A stretch of 64,000 nucleotides of DNA from Roseovarius aestuarii (GCA_027214255.1 JAPWHL010000001.1:186001-250000), one strand, 5' to 3'. Shown: positions 1 to 8,528, counted from the first letter of the stretch. Numbers and translations are program-made. The notes: generated from the letters alone by a model not told the origin.

Positions 1-227
1 CGCAACAGGCCTTGCGCCAATAGCTTGGCCTGCATGCGCTCGTAATGGCGCGCCATGGCCAGGCTACGCTCGGAAGGGCCGGCAACGGGCGCGGTAGCCG
101 GCGGGGTCAGCCCGGCCGGGCGCGGTTTGGGCGTGACACCGGGGCGTTCGGGCTCGGCGATGCAGGCCGCCAGCGCCAAGATCGCCCCGACGCCCAGCCC
201 CTTGCGCAAGATACGTGTCACGCCCAT
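1..227 (-). CDS. DUF2927-type lipoprotein, N-terminal part only (runs off the left edge)
   Basis: The reading frame starts with ATG at 227 and is still open at base 1, so only about 75 residues are visible. It begins MGVTRILRKGLGVGAILAL and reaches a lipobox (LAAC, Cys22), followed by a Pro-rich linker. This predicts an exported lipoprotein. The stretch around residues 56-75 (AMARHYERMQAKLLAQGLL) matches what I remember of DUF2927 proteins of Rhodobacterales, which sit beside telA-like genes. It starts 5 bases after the TelA-like stop and is likely cotranscribed with it. The lipoprotein signal is clear; the family name is from memory. Confidence 0.7.
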   Translation of the reverse strand, partial: MGVTRILRKGLGVGAILALAACIAEPERPGVTPKPRPAGLTPPATAPVAGPSERSLAMARHYERMQAKLLAQGLL

Positions 228-232
228 GTGCC

Positions 233-1429
233 TTATTCCCCGGCAGCCGTGCCGACGGTGTCGCCGACGCCATCGCGGCGTGCTTTGGCCGAGGCCAGCG
301 TTTCGCGCAGTTCGGTTTCCATCTTTTTCAACTCAACCTCGGCTGCGGCGCGGCGCGCCTTGCCTTCGTCGGCGATTTGCAGGCTTTCGTTGATTGTGCC
401 GATCAGGTCGGCATTGGCCTGCTTGACGGCCTCGATGTCGAATACGCCGCGTTCCATTTCCTCGCGGATGACCTTGTTGCTTTCGCGCAGGTTTGCCGCG
501 TTGGCGGTCAGCAATTCGTTTGTCAGATCGTTGGCGTCACGTACCGCAGCCGCCGCCTGTGCCGAACGCTGGATCGTCACCGCCTGCGCCAGTTGGGTTT
601 CCCAAAGTGGCACAGTGTTGACGAGGGTCGAGTTGATCTTGGTCACCAGAGATTTGTCGTTTTCCTGCACCAGACGGATCGAGGGCAGGGACTGCATTGT
701 CACCTGACGGGTCAGTTTCAGGTCATGCACCCGGCGCTCCAGATCATCGCGCGCGGCGCGCAGATCGCGCAATTCCTGCGCCTTCATCACCTTGTCGTTT
801 TCCGGAGCCTTCTCGACGACGGCCTCTTGGGCGGGGATATCCACCTCGTCCAGAACGCGCAGCTTTTCCGTACCTGCCGCAATGTAAAGCGCCAGTTCGT
901 CGTAGAAATTCAGCGTTTTGTCATACAGCATGTCCAGCGCCTTGATGTCTTTGAGCAAGACGTGTTCGTGGCCCAGAAGATCATCGGTGATCTTGTCGAT
1001 CTGGCCCTGAACCGTTTCGAGCTTGGCGGTGAATTTTGCAAATGGCGCGGCGCGGCCCAGCAGTTTTTCCCACCATGTACGTTCGCGGCGCACGTCCAGT
1101 TCAGAGACTGAAAAGCCACGGATCGTGGTGACAATCCCGCGCAGGGAATCCCCGGCAGGGCCGACATCCTTGTTGCGCACTCCCGCCAGCATGGATTGCG
1201 AGATTTCCTGCAATTCCGCTTGCGCCGCCGAGCCGAACGAGACGATGGATTGCGTGTCATTCATGTCGATTTCGCCCATGCGTCGCGAGATTTCCGCGCC
1301 CACGGGTTTGTCGGCCTCGGCCAGAGGCACGATGGCGTTGGCATCTGTGGGTTCGGGCAGGATGCGGGCGCTGACTTCGGCGACTTCGGCCAATGTGGCC
1401 TCGGCTTTTTGACGCGTGACATGTGACAT
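233..1429 (-). CDS. TelA-family (toxic anion resistance) protein
   Basis: This 398-residue cytoplasmic protein matches the TelA/KlaA family (PF05816): a long, mostly helical protein with coiled-coil-forming segments and the conserved central part (ISQSMLAGVRNKDVGPAGDS, about residues 78-97), then RERTWWEKLLG. Family members are linked to tellurite, lantibiotic or envelope stress tolerance, but the biochemical activity is not established. It lies 10 bases downstream of the XpaC-like gene and 5 bases upstream of the DUF2927 lipoprotein, so it is the middle of one operon. The C-terminal tail is Ala/Glu/Lys-rich. The family call is firm; a tellurite role is not implied by the sequence. Confidence 0.88.
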   Translation of the reverse strand: MSHVTRQKAEATLAEVAEVSARILPEPTDANAIVPLAEADKPVGAEISRRMGEIDMNDTQSIVSFGSAAQAELQEISQSMLAGVRNKDVGPAGDSLRGIVTTIRGFSVSELDVRRERTWWEKLLGRAAPFAKFTAKLETVQGQIDKITDDLLGHEHVLLKDIKALDMLYDKTLNFYDELALYIAAGTEKLRVLDEVDIPAQEAVVEKAPENDKVMKAQELRDLRAARDDLERRVHDLKLTRQVTMQSLPSIRLVQENDKSLVTKINSTLVNTVPLWETQLAQAVTIQRSAQAAAAVRDANDLTNELLTANAANLRESNKVIREEMERGVFDIEAVKQANADLIGTINESLQIADEGKARRAAAEVELKKMETELRETLASAKARRDGVGDTVGTAAGE

Positions 1430-1439
1430 AAACGATCCT

Positions 1440-2345
1440 TTACTCGGTCGAATTGGGGGTAAGGTGAACGCCCTCGCGCGACAGGCGGTCGCGCAGGACG
1501 CTGATTTCGATTTCTAGGTCGCTGTTATTATCCAGCAGCAGTTTCCGGGTCTTGGCCGTGAAGTTTTCCTCAAGATCGGTGAGCAACATCATATAGTCGC
1601 TGCGGGCACCGCGATCTTGATTGCGTGCGTAAATGTCAGCGAACTTGACCGTCGCGTCACGCGCGCCCATCAGGTAGACGCCCATATAGCGTTTGGCGGC
1701 GGTTAGATCACGCGGATCATCCTCGACCGTGCGCAACATATCGCGCACGGTCACCTGAAAGCGTTCAACGCGGGCCTCAACCTGACGATCCCCTGCGCGT
1801 TTGATGGCGTCTGACATGGCGGCCAGATGCGCCTCGGCCTGAGCAACGGCGCGTGCGACGCGGTCGGTTTGAAAGGAATCTACGCCTTCCATGCCCTTGT
1901 CTGTCAGCGGGTCCAGTCCAAAGGCAAAACTGTGCAGGCCCGCGCCCAATACGGCAAAGATCAGCGCCGCCATCGGCCCGGCACCGGCCAGCCCGGCCAA
2001 CGCCAGCCCAAGGCCTGTAAGGGCCGATCCGGCCATTTTGCGCGGAAATCCGGGGCGGCGGGCAACACGGCGGGCATCATAGGCCTCATGCGCCAGAATA
2101 CCTTCGCGTGTCATCCAAGCGGCCAGCTCTAAAAGGCCCATGGCCCCCAGATACATCGCTAATCCACCCGGATCGCTGGTGAAACCGGCAATTGCCAGTG
2201 GAAGCGGGGCCAGAAACAACAGGTTCACACGGCCACCTGCGCGGGTGCGTTTCGCACCGCGAAAACTGCCGCGTGCGGGCATGGTGGTGTCGGTCGGATT
2301 GTCGTCCGGCTGGGGGCTGTATTTGCCGCCAAATCGTTGCGCCAT
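1440..2345 (-). CDS. XpaC-like (5-bromo-4-chloroindolyl phosphate hydrolysis) membrane protein
   Basis: The 301-residue product starts at the ATG at 2345 (MAQRFGGKYSPQP); an upstream in-frame start at 2471 would add 42 poorly conserved residues and cross a small gene. Two hydrophobic hairpins (about residues 40-75 and 105-140) are followed by a soluble helical domain with the conserved YMGVYLMGARDATVKFADIY segment and a C-terminal DLEIEISVLRDRL helix. This matches the XpaC family, which is habitually paired with TelA proteins. The start codon overlaps the stop of the preceding 27-codon frame (TGATG), so translation is probably coupled. The enzymatic name of the family is historical and may not describe its role. 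Confidence 0.83.
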   Translation of the reverse strand: MAQRFGGKYSPQPDDNPTDTTMPARGSFRGAKRTRAGGRVNLLFLAPLPLAIAGFTSDPGGLAMYLGAMGLLELAAWMTREGILAHEAYDARRVARRPGFPRKMAGSALTGLGLALAGLAGAGPMAALIFAVLGAGLHSFAFGLDPLTDKGMEGVDSFQTDRVARAVAQAEAHLAAMSDAIKRAGDRQVEARVERFQVTVRDMLRTVEDDPRDLTAAKRYMGVYLMGARDATVKFADIYARNQDRGARSDYMMLLTDLEENFTAKTRKLLLDNNSDLEIEISVLRDRLSREGVHLTPNSTE

Positions 2346-2428
2346 CAGCCGCCCCCGGTCAGTGATACGTAAAAGATCAGCACGACAAGCAGGACAAAAG
2401 CCAGTTTTTGTAGACCAGTTTGCGTCAT
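2345..2428 (-). CDS. Very small membrane peptide (27 aa) leading the xpaC-telA operon
   Basis: This frame is too short for ordinary gene finders. It reads MTQTGLQKLAFVLLVVLIFY then VSLTGGG and stops. An AGGGGGG ribosome-binding site lies five bases upstream of its ATG. The peptide is a single hydrophobic helix (about residues 8-24) with a glycine tail. Its TGA overlaps the ATG of the XpaC-like gene (TGATG). Strong ribosome-binding site, membrane-like composition and coupling make it a likely real gene rather than chance. It may be a small membrane subunit or a translational leader. Confidence 0.6.
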   Translation of the reverse strand: MTQTGLQKLAFVLLVVLIFYVSLTGGG

Positions 2429-2733
2429 TCAGCCCCCCTGAGGCGCAGTTCATTAACCCTAAACTATGCAATCCCCCCTCCGGTTGCTAGGGGGAAGATC
2501 GCGGCAACCGCAGCATAGGGCGGACAAGCATCAAGGCACGTTGGACTCGCGCCTTAAGCACGCAAGCATTACGAAACGCGCGCAACGAAGGTATGACGCT
2601 GGCGTAAAAATGAAAAAACCCGCGATTGGACCGGCTATGAGCGGAGTTTCTTTGAATCTCGCACAAAGACGGGAGCGCGTGATAGCGGGGCAGCCCGTAG
2701 AACACAGGAAATTGCCGCAAAGCGAGCGGAGGT
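2429..2733. other. Intergenic region between rluB-like gene and xpaC operon
   Basis: No convincing gene is present. It must hold the promoter of the minus-strand xpaC-telA operon and the 3' end of the pseudouridine synthase transcript. A short inverted match (CGGTTGC near 2481 and GCAACCG near 2504) could form a weak stem. I see no clear terminator with a T run. Confidence 0.4.
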
Positions 2734-3870
2734 CTAGCTCGGTTTGCGTCCTCGGCGCGGTGCGCCATGTGCGGGCGCGCCCGACTTGCCACCGCCACCA
2801 CCCGATGATTTTCCGGCCCATGGCTTGCCAGAGGCGGGTTTCCCCGAAGCTGGTTTTCCGGAGGCGGATTTGCCAAAGGCGGGCTTGCCGGATGGTGTTT
2901 TGCCTGCGCCGGGCTTGGTGGTCCATGGTTTGTCCCCGCCCGAGGCGGCCGGGCCAGATGCACGGGGGCTGGTTTTTGCGCCAAACACGCGTCCTGTTCC
3001 CGGTTTTGACTGTGGGCTTGCGGCCTTTCCTGCGCCAGCGCGTCCAGAACCGCCCTTGCGTTGTACGGTCCGTTTCGGCTTGCCGGATGGGGCTTCGGGC
3101 TCGGGCGCTTCCATGCCTAATTGATCGCGCAGCACGCGCGGGCGCACTTCTTCGACAGCGCCGGGCTTGAGCTGACCCAACTGAAACGGGCCATAAGAAA
3201 CACGGATCAAACGGTTAACGATCAGCCCGACGGCCTCCATCGCACGGCGAACTTCGCGGTTCTTGCCTTCGCGCAGGGAAATCGTGACCCATGCGTTGGC
3301 CCCTTGCTGACGGTCCAGATTGACGGTCATCGGGGCAAATCGCTCGCCGTCCAGCGTCAGGCCCTGACGCAAAGGGGCAAAGGTGGTGTCGGTCGGACGG
3401 CCGTTGACGCGCACGCGATACTTGCGCAACCAGCCGGTGCTGGGCAATTCCAGCTTGCGTTTGACGCCGCCATCGTTGGTCAACAACAGCAACCCTTCTG
3501 AATTGATATCCAGCCGCCCGACACTGATCACTCGGGGCAGATCTTCGGGCAGATCATCATAGATGGTTGCGCGGCCCTGTTCATCCTTGTTGGTCGTGAC
3601 CAGTCCGGTGGGCTTGTGATAGAGCCACAAACGCGCGGGTTCGGGCGCGTCAAGGGGGCGGCCGTTGACCACAATGCGGTCGGCACTCGTGACGTTCAAC
3701 GCTGCGCGATCAATAACCGTGCCATTGACCGTGACACAGCCGGTTTCGATCAGGCGCTCGGCCTCGCGGCGGCTGGCGACACCTGCGCGGGCGATGACCT
3801 TGGCGATACGTTCGCCCGCAGGCGTGCCGGGGCGTGCGTCGGGCGAGGAAGGTGGGGTGGATTTGCTCAT
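2734..3870 (-). CDS. rluB: RluB/RsuA-family pseudouridine synthase with a basic Gly/Lys/Pro tail
   Basis: The 378-residue protein starts at ATG 3870 (MSKSTPPSSPDARPG). Residues about 20-75 form an S4 RNA-binding domain (ERIAKVIARAGVASRREAER). The catalytic domain has the family motif GRLDINSEGLLLLTNDG with the nucleophilic aspartate at about D121. It converts a uridine of 23S (RluB) or 16S (RsuA) rRNA to pseudouridine; the length and tail favour the RluB/RluF side. The last roughly 125 residues are a low-complexity tail with repeated SGKPA units, probably flexible and RNA-binding. It is divergent from tadA with a 63-base gap. The family is certain; the exact rRNA position is not. Confidence 0.9.
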   Translation of the reverse strand: MSKSTPPSSPDARPGTPAGERIAKVIARAGVASRREAERLIETGCVTVNGTVIDRAALNVTSADRIVVNGRPLDAPEPARLWLYHKPTGLVTTNKDEQGRATIYDDLPEDLPRVISVGRLDINSEGLLLLTNDGGVKRKLELPSTGWLRKYRVRVNGRPTDTTFAPLRQGLTLDGERFAPMTVNLDRQQGANAWVTISLREGKNREVRRAMEAVGLIVNRLIRVSYGPFQLGQLKPGAVEEVRPRVLRDQLGMEAPEPEAPSGKPKRTVQRKGGSGRAGAGKAASPQSKPGTGRVFGAKTSPRASGPAASGGDKPWTTKPGAGKTPSGKPAFGKSASGKPASGKPASGKPWAGKSSGGGGGKSGAPAHGAPRRGRKPS

Positions 3871-3933
3871 GTCACGTCGCTTAGCCCAAATCCGCCCCTT
3901 GCGAAAGCGCGGATTGCGCGCCACCAATGCAGA

Positions 3934-4389
3934 ATGAAACCTAATCCGCATATGCAGACGGCCCTGGCCGAGGCCCGCGCCGCCGCCGCACGCGACGAGG
4001 TGCCGGTGGGGGCGGTTCTGATTGATCCCCATGGACGTGTGGTGGCGCAGGCGGGCAATCGCACGCGCGAGTTGAACGATCCCACGGCCCATGCCGAGAT
4101 TTTGGTTCTGCGCGAGGCCTGTGCCGCAGCCGGGTCCGAGCGCCTGCCGGGCTATACGCTTTATGTGACGTTGGAGCCTTGCGCGATGTGCGCCGCCGCC
4201 ATTGCCGCCACGCGCTTGAAAGCGGTATGTTTCGGAGCGTCTGATCCGAAATCGGGCGGTGTCCTGCACGGGGCGCGGGTATTTGCACATCCCCAAGCGC
4301 ATCACGCACCCGATGTCTATGACGGGATTGCAGCGGATGAATGTGCCGGGTTGCTAAAGGCGTTCTTTGCCAAGCGCCGTGTCTCCTGA
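3934..4389 (+). CDS. tadA: tRNA-specific adenosine deaminase (TadA-like)
   Basis: The 151-residue product carries the cytidine/adenosine deaminase zinc site: TAHAEILVL (His ligand and catalytic Glu) and LEPCAMCAAA (two Cys ligands). TadA deaminates A34 to inosine in the tRNA-Arg(ACG) anticodon. The start at 3934 gives a protein close to the usual 150 residues; a longer in-frame extension to 3616 overlaps the divergent pseudouridine synthase and is rejected. General nucleoside deaminases such as guanine deaminase have similar motifs, but length and the neighbouring RNA-modification gene favour TadA. Confidence 0.9.
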   Translation: MKPNPHMQTALAEARAAAARDEVPVGAVLIDPHGRVVAQAGNRTRELNDPTAHAEILVLREACAAAGSERLPGYTLYVTLEPCAMCAAAIAATRLKAVCFGASDPKSGGVLHGARVFAHPQAHHAPDVYDGIAADECAGLLKAFFAKRRVS

Positions 4390-4404
4390 GGCGCGTGGGG
4401 GAAT

Positions 4405-4426
4405 GGGTATTTGTCCCAAGAAAAAG
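4405..4426 (+). repeat. Dispersed intergenic element, class A copy
   Basis: GGGTATTTGTCCCAAGAAAA followed by AG lies between tadA and gatC. Related copies are at 8390, 20332, 55188 and 63361 (reverse), and a second class is at 16491 and 49410. Confidence 0.6.
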
Positions 4427-4581
4427 CAATGAGTCTGTTTCCTGACTGGAAGCCGCGTTGAAAAACCATGCTTTGCGCCGGTCTATCGGGGGCGCGAATG
4501 CGCTTTGGGGCTGACAGATGCTTGCACGCGAAACCGACGGGCGCTAAACGCGGGGGCGACAGCAACACCAGAGGTCCGCCC

Positions 4582-4869
4582 ATGTCCATTGACGAAAGCA
4601 CCGCCGCGCGCGTCGCCAAATTGGCCCGCATCCATGTTCAGGATGACGCCCTTCCCGCACTGGCGCAGGAGTTCAACACAATTTTGGGCTTTATCGAGCA
4701 GCTGAACGAGGTTGACGTTGAGGGGATCGAACCGATGACTTCCGTCACGCCCATGGCTCTGCCGCGCCGGGCCGATGTGGTGAGCGACGGAAATCAACAA
4801 ACAGCTGTGTTGTCCAATGCGCCCGATGCGCGCGAAGGCTTTTTTGCCGTGCCGAAGGTGGTGGAATAA
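4582..4869 (+). CDS. gatC: Asp-tRNA(Asn)/Glu-tRNA(Gln) amidotransferase subunit C
   Basis: The 95-residue protein ([19 protein letters not shown]) has the GatC pattern: an N-terminal helix, the [20 protein letters not shown] segment, then PMTSVTPM and a C-terminal FFAVPKVVE. GatC wraps around GatA and GatB and stabilises the transamidosome that converts Glu-tRNA(Gln) to Gln-tRNA(Gln). The ATG at 4582 gives the family length. Its TAA overlaps the gatA ATG (TAATG), so the two are translationally coupled. gatB is not in the window, as is common in alphaproteobacteria. Confidence 0.95.
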   Translation: MSIDESTAARVAKLARIHVQDDALPALAQEFNTILGFIEQLNEVDVEGIEPMTSVTPMALPRRADVVSDGNQQTAVLSNAPDAREGFFAVPKVVE

Positions 4870-6356
4870 TGACTGATCTGAATACGCTGACAATTGCCGA
4901 TGCACGTGATGCGCTGCGCAAGGGGGAGACCACGTCCAAGGCGCTGACTGAATCCTGTCTGAATGCGATCGACAGTGCCGGAGCGCTGGGTGCGTTTGTA
5001 CATCATACGCCGGATTTGGCGTTGAAGCAGGCAGAGGCGGCGGATGCGCGATTGCAGGCGGGTGATGCGCCTGCGATGTGTGGCATTCCTTTGGGCATCA
5101 AGGACTTGTTCTGCACCAAGGGCGTAGCCAGTCAGGCCGCCAGCCGTATTCTGGAAGGCTTTTTGCCTGAATATGAATCCACCGTCAGCGCCAAGCTGTT
5201 TGACGCGGGCAGCGTTATGTTGGGCAAGTTGAACATGGACGAATTTGCCATGGGATCGTCCAATGAAACCAGCGTATATGGCAATGCGGTCAACCCGTGG
5301 CGGCGCGAAACCGAAGACACACCATTGACACCGGGTGGGTCATCCGGCGGGTCGGCCAGCGCGGTGGCGGCCGATTTGTGTCTGGGGGCGACGGGCACTG
5401 ATACGGGCGGTTCGATCCGTCAGCCAGCGGCCTTTACCGGCATCACCGGCATCAAGCCTACCTATGGGCGGTGTTCACGGTGGGGAGTGGTGGCCTTCGC
5501 GTCATCGCTGGATCAGGCCGGGCCAATGACCAAGAGCGTGCGCGACGCGGCGATCATGCTGGAAACGATGTGCGGGTATGATGCCAAGGACAGTACCAGC
5601 GCCAATATGCCAGTCCCGAATTTCGAAGCAATGCTGAGCGGCGACATCAAGGGCAAAACCATTGGAATACCGCGTGAGTATCGTATAGAGGGCATGCCCG
5701 CCGAAATTGCCCAACTGTGGGACGATGGCACAGCCATGTTGAAAGAGGCCGGGGCTAAGATCACCGATATTTCCTTGCCGCATACCAAATACGCGCTGCC
5801 AGCCTATTATGTTATCGCGCCTGCCGAGGCGTCGAGCAATCTGGCGCGGTATGACGGGGTGCGCTATGGCCACCGTGCGACGCTGGCCCCGGGTGATGGC
5901 ATCACCGAGATGTATGAGAAAACCCGCGCCGAAGGATTTGGCCCCGAGGTGCAGCGCCGCGTGATGATCGGGACATATGTTTTGTCGGCCGGATTCTATG
6001 ACGCCTATTACAACCGGGCTCGCAAGGTGCGTGCATTGATCAAGCGCGACTTTGAACAGGTCTTTGAGGCAGGGGTCGATGCGATCCTGACGCCTGCCAC
6101 CCCCAGCGCCGCCTTCGGTCTGGGAGAGATGGCGAATGCAGATCCGGTTCAGATGTATTTGAACGATGTATTTACCGTTACCGTCAATCTGGCTGGTTTG
6201 CCGGGAATCACTGTTCCGACGGGGTTGAACGGGCAGGGGCTGCCCTTGGGACTGCAACTGATCGGGCGTCCTTGGGAAGAGGGTGACCTGCTGAATTGTG
6301 CCTATGCTTTGGAAACTGCCGCCGGATTTGTAGCCAAGCCCGGGAAATGGTGGTAA
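4869..6356 (+). CDS. gatA: Asp-tRNA(Asn)/Glu-tRNA(Gln) amidotransferase subunit A
   Basis: This 495-residue amidase-signature enzyme releases ammonia from glutamine for transamidation. The catalytic triad is visible as Lys78 (GIKDLF), cis-Ser158 (PGGSSGGSA) and nucleophile Ser182 ([11 protein letters not shown]). The C-terminal region has [14 protein letters not shown] and [11 protein letters not shown], typical of GatA. Length is normal. It is coupled to gatC by a one-base overlap and followed 34 bases later by a lipoprotein gene. Confidence 0.97.
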   Translation: MTDLNTLTIADARDALRKGETTSKALTESCLNAIDSAGALGAFVHHTPDLALKQAEAADARLQAGDAPAMCGIPLGIKDLFCTKGVASQAASRILEGFLPEYESTVSAKLFDAGSVMLGKLNMDEFAMGSSNETSVYGNAVNPWRRETEDTPLTPGGSSGGSASAVAADLCLGATGTDTGGSIRQPAAFTGITGIKPTYGRCSRWGVVAFASSLDQAGPMTKSVRDAAIMLETMCGYDAKDSTSANMPVPNFEAMLSGDIKGKTIGIPREYRIEGMPAEIAQLWDDGTAMLKEAGAKITDISLPHTKYALPAYYVIAPAEASSNLARYDGVRYGHRATLAPGDGITEMYEKTRAEGFGPEVQRRVMIGTYVLSAGFYDAYYNRARKVRALIKRDFEQVFEAGVDAILTPATPSAAFGLGEMANADPVQMYLNDVFTVTVNLAGLPGITVPTGLNGQGLPLGLQLIGRPWEEGDLLNCAYALETAAGFVAKPGKWW

Positions 6357-6390
6357 GCACGCGACAAAATACGCTTTTGCAGGATCCAGT

Positions 6391-7134
6391 ATGCGTTTAA
6401 TCGTCTTGACCACCGCCCTTGTCTCGTTGGCCGCTTGTGGCCCCTCTATCCCAGAAAGCGGCCCTAACAGCGGTACAGGTGTCGGGTTTGGCAGCTACTC
6501 TGAGTATCAGGCAAATCAAGCTGCGCGGGATGCGCAGCTGGAAGGCAGTACCCTGCCTGCGGCAAGCGCGGTCAGCACGACGTCGCTGGATGGGGCTGCC
6601 GCTGGTGGCAATTCGGAAAGCGCGAGCATCGCGGCCCAGACGCGTGCGGCCCTTGGCACAGACCCCGAAGATCTGGCGGCCAACTCGGGTCAACCCATCG
6701 TGCAGGCCAGTCCGACAAACCCGCCCCCGGCCGTCGTAAACAGCGCAGGTATTTCGATCGAGAATGATTTCGAGGCTGTTGGTGCGGAACGCAGCATCGA
6801 GAGTGATGCGGCGCGGATCGCTGCCAACCGTCAGCAATATCAGGTTGCCGCGGTTGAAGCGCTGCCCAGCCGCTCGGACGGCAGCGGCCCCAATATCGTG
6901 GCCTATGCTTTGCAAACCAAGCACAACCCCGGCACGCAGGTTTACAAACGCTTGGGGCTGAACCAGGCGCGCACTGCCAAGAATTGCGCGCAGTATACCG
7001 GCCCGGATATCGCGCAGATCGCGTTTCTGGAAAAAGGCGGACCCGAGCGGGACCGTCTGGGGCTGGACCCGGATGGTGATGGATTCGCCTGTGGCTGGGA
7101 TCCACGTCCGTTCCGCAAGGCGACCCGAGGCTGA
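6391..7134 (+). CDS. Lipoprotein with C-terminal excalibur (calcium-binding) motif
   Basis: The 247-residue product has a lipoprotein signal peptide ending in LAAC (Cys16). A long Ala/Ser/Gly-rich middle looks disordered. The C-terminal part has YKRLGLNQARTAKNCAQYTG and then LDPDGDGFACGWDPRPFR, an excalibur-like DxDxDGxxCxxxP motif with two cysteines. This predicts an outer- or inner-membrane-anchored periplasmic protein that binds calcium. Its stop is followed after one base by the GTG of the AmpD-like amidase, suggesting a link with peptidoglycan turnover. The function is unknown. Confidence 0.8.
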   Translation: MRLIVLTTALVSLAACGPSIPESGPNSGTGVGFGSYSEYQANQAARDAQLEGSTLPAASAVSTTSLDGAAAGGNSESASIAAQTRAALGTDPEDLAANSGQPIVQASPTNPPPAVVNSAGISIENDFEAVGAERSIESDAARIAANRQQYQVAAVEALPSRSDGSGPNIVAYALQTKHNPGTQVYKRLGLNQARTAKNCAQYTGPDIAQIAFLEKGGPERDRLGLDPDGDGFACGWDPRPFRKATRG

Positions 7135-7135
7135 G

Positions 7136-7864
7136 GTGACGCAGGTTACTGCGCACGGGACTGGAGCGGGAACCGTTCTGGACCCTATTCAACATCCATC
7201 CCCCAGCATCGATCAGCGGCGCGACGGCGTGCGCCCTGATATCTTGCTGTTGCATTTCACCAATATGAAAACCGCAGAAGCCGCGGTGGAGCGGCTGTGT
7301 GACCCTGCATCCAAAGTGTCGTGCCACTATGTTATCGGCGAAGACGGACGTCTGTGGCAATTGGTGGACGAGCGCATGCGTGCCTGGCACGCTGGTTTGG
7401 GTGAATGGGGCGCTGTGGGCGAGGTCAACTCGCGTTCGATCGGGATCGAACTGGCCAATCAAGGCCAGCAGCCTTTTCCCGAACCGCAGATGGCGGTGTT
7501 GGAAGCATTGATGCGCGCCATTATGGTGCGGTGGAATATTCCACCCGAACGGGTCATCGGCCATTCGGACATGGCGCCAAATCGCAAGGATGACCCGGGC
7601 CCGCATTTCGACTGGCGACGTCTGGCGTTGCAAGGGTTGGCTGTATGGCCCGAGCCGGGGGCGGCAGGCGGTGATCTGTCGTTGTTTCGTGATCTGGCCG
7701 CCACTGTGGGCTATGGGCGCGGGTTTAGCGACGAGGACGTGTTGCAGGCCGTGCGTTTGCGGTTCCGCCCATGGGCGCGAGGACCATTGGAGCGCGCGGA
7801 TATTGCCGTGCTGGCCGACATCGCGGTACGCTTTCCCGTTGACCGGAAGGTGCAGGGGGCTTAA
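7136..7864 (+). CDS. AmpD-like N-acetylmuramoyl-L-alanine amidase
   Basis: The 242-residue protein has an amidase_2 domain. The zinc ligands are visible as His in LLLHFTNMK, His in VIGHSDMAP and Asp in KDDPGPHFDW, with NSRSIGIELAN between them. AmpD enzymes cleave 1,6-anhydro-MurNAc-peptides during cell-wall recycling; no signal peptide is seen, which fits a cytoplasmic AmpD. A C-terminal region with RFRPWARGPLERADIAVLAD follows the catalytic domain. I chose GTG at 7136, directly after the lipoprotein stop; an ATG at 7073 would overlap that gene by 62 bases. The rnpB promoter overlaps its last codons. Confidence 0.88.
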   Translation: MTQVTAHGTGAGTVLDPIQHPSPSIDQRRDGVRPDILLLHFTNMKTAEAAVERLCDPASKVSCHYVIGEDGRLWQLVDERMRAWHAGLGEWGAVGEVNSRSIGIELANQGQQPFPEPQMAVLEALMRAIMVRWNIPPERVIGHSDMAPNRKDDPGPHFDWRRLALQGLAVWPEPGAAGGDLSLFRDLAATVGYGRGFSDEDVLQAVRLRFRPWARGPLERADIAVLADIAVRFPVDRKVQGA

Positions 7865-7866
7865 CT
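7839..7866 (+). promoter_or_regulatory. Probable rnpB promoter inside the end of the amidase gene
   Basis: TTGACC (7839-7844) and TTAACT (7861-7866) are separated by 16 bases and end about six bases before the predicted 5' end of the RNase P RNA. The -10 box contains the amidase TAA stop. Confidence 0.6.
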
Positions 7867-7871
7867 GGCCC

Positions 7872-8306
7872 TTGCGCGGAGGGCCGGATGGCCGCTTGCG
7901 GCGATGTCTTCGGGTGTCGCCGTGGGAGGAAAGTCCGGACTCCACAAAACAACGGTGCCGGGTAACGCCCGGCTGGGGGAACCCAAGGGAAAGCGCCACA
8001 GAAAACAAACCGCTTTTGTGCTTTGCTTTGGTGAGGCGCAGGAGTCAGGGTGAAACGGTGGGGTAAGAGCCCACCGCGGGGCTGGCAACAGCACCGGCAC
8101 GGCAAGCCCCACCGGGAGCAATGCCAAATAGGGACCGCACGCGAACAGGTCGGGTAACCGAAACCAGTCGCAAGGCATGTTTTGGCCCGGCGGTCCGGGT
8201 TGGCAGCTAGAGGGGCGGTGGTAACACCGTCTTTAGATGAATGGCCATCCAGCCCCGAATTACGGTCCGGGGTGGACAGAATCCGGCTTATAGGCCCTCC
8301 GCGCAA
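7872..8306 (+). ncRNA. rnpB: RNase P RNA
   Basis: This is the catalytic RNA of ribonuclease P, which trims the 5' leader of pre-tRNAs. The ends form helix P1: TTGCGCGGAGGGCC (7872-7885) pairs with GGCCCTCCGCGCAA (8293-8306). The conserved core GAGGAAAGTCCGGACTCC lies near 7926-7943, and the 3' core ACAGAATCCGGCTTATAGG lies just before the P1 return strand. Length (about 435 bases) fits a bacterial type A RNA. It lies between the amidase gene and rpmG. Confidence 0.95.
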
Positions 8307-8389
8307 TTTCGGGCCCATGCGTTATCTGTGAAAGATTTGTGCGGCGGTGCACCCAAGTTCGCGTTGCGCGAGGCTGCTTTGGGGGATTT

Positions 8390-8413
8390 GGGTATTTCCA
8401 CCAAGAAAAAATC
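8390..8413 (+). repeat. Dispersed intergenic element, class A copy
   Basis: GGGTATTTCCACCAAGAAAA continues to AATC and lies downstream of rnpB, preceded by a G run (GGGGGATTT). Confidence 0.6.
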
Positions 8414-8448
8414 AGGTGCCTTTGAAGGGTGATATCGCGCAATGACGG

Positions 8449-8476
8449 TTGACTCGGGGGCTGGCGGGGTTAAAAG
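8449..8476 (+). promoter_or_regulatory. Possible rpmG promoter
   Basis: TTGACT (8449-8454) and TAAAAG (8471-8476) are 16 bases apart, about 50 bases upstream of the rpmG start. The -10 match is weak. Confidence 0.4.
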
Positions 8477-8528
8477 GCAGACAATTGTATTCACGGGCGG
8501 TCCGGCTGCCCGGCGCAGGAGATGACAA

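Noticed and set aside
233..1429. Tellurite resistance island
   Set aside because: telA-like and TerB-like genes are scattered and lack terC, terD, terE or terZ; the TelA family is not specific for tellurite.
6572..8008. 478-codon minus-strand frame over the lipoprotein, amidase and rnpB start
   Set aside because: It overlaps an amidase with clear zinc ligands and the RNase P RNA; its own translation is low-complexity and His/Arg-rich.
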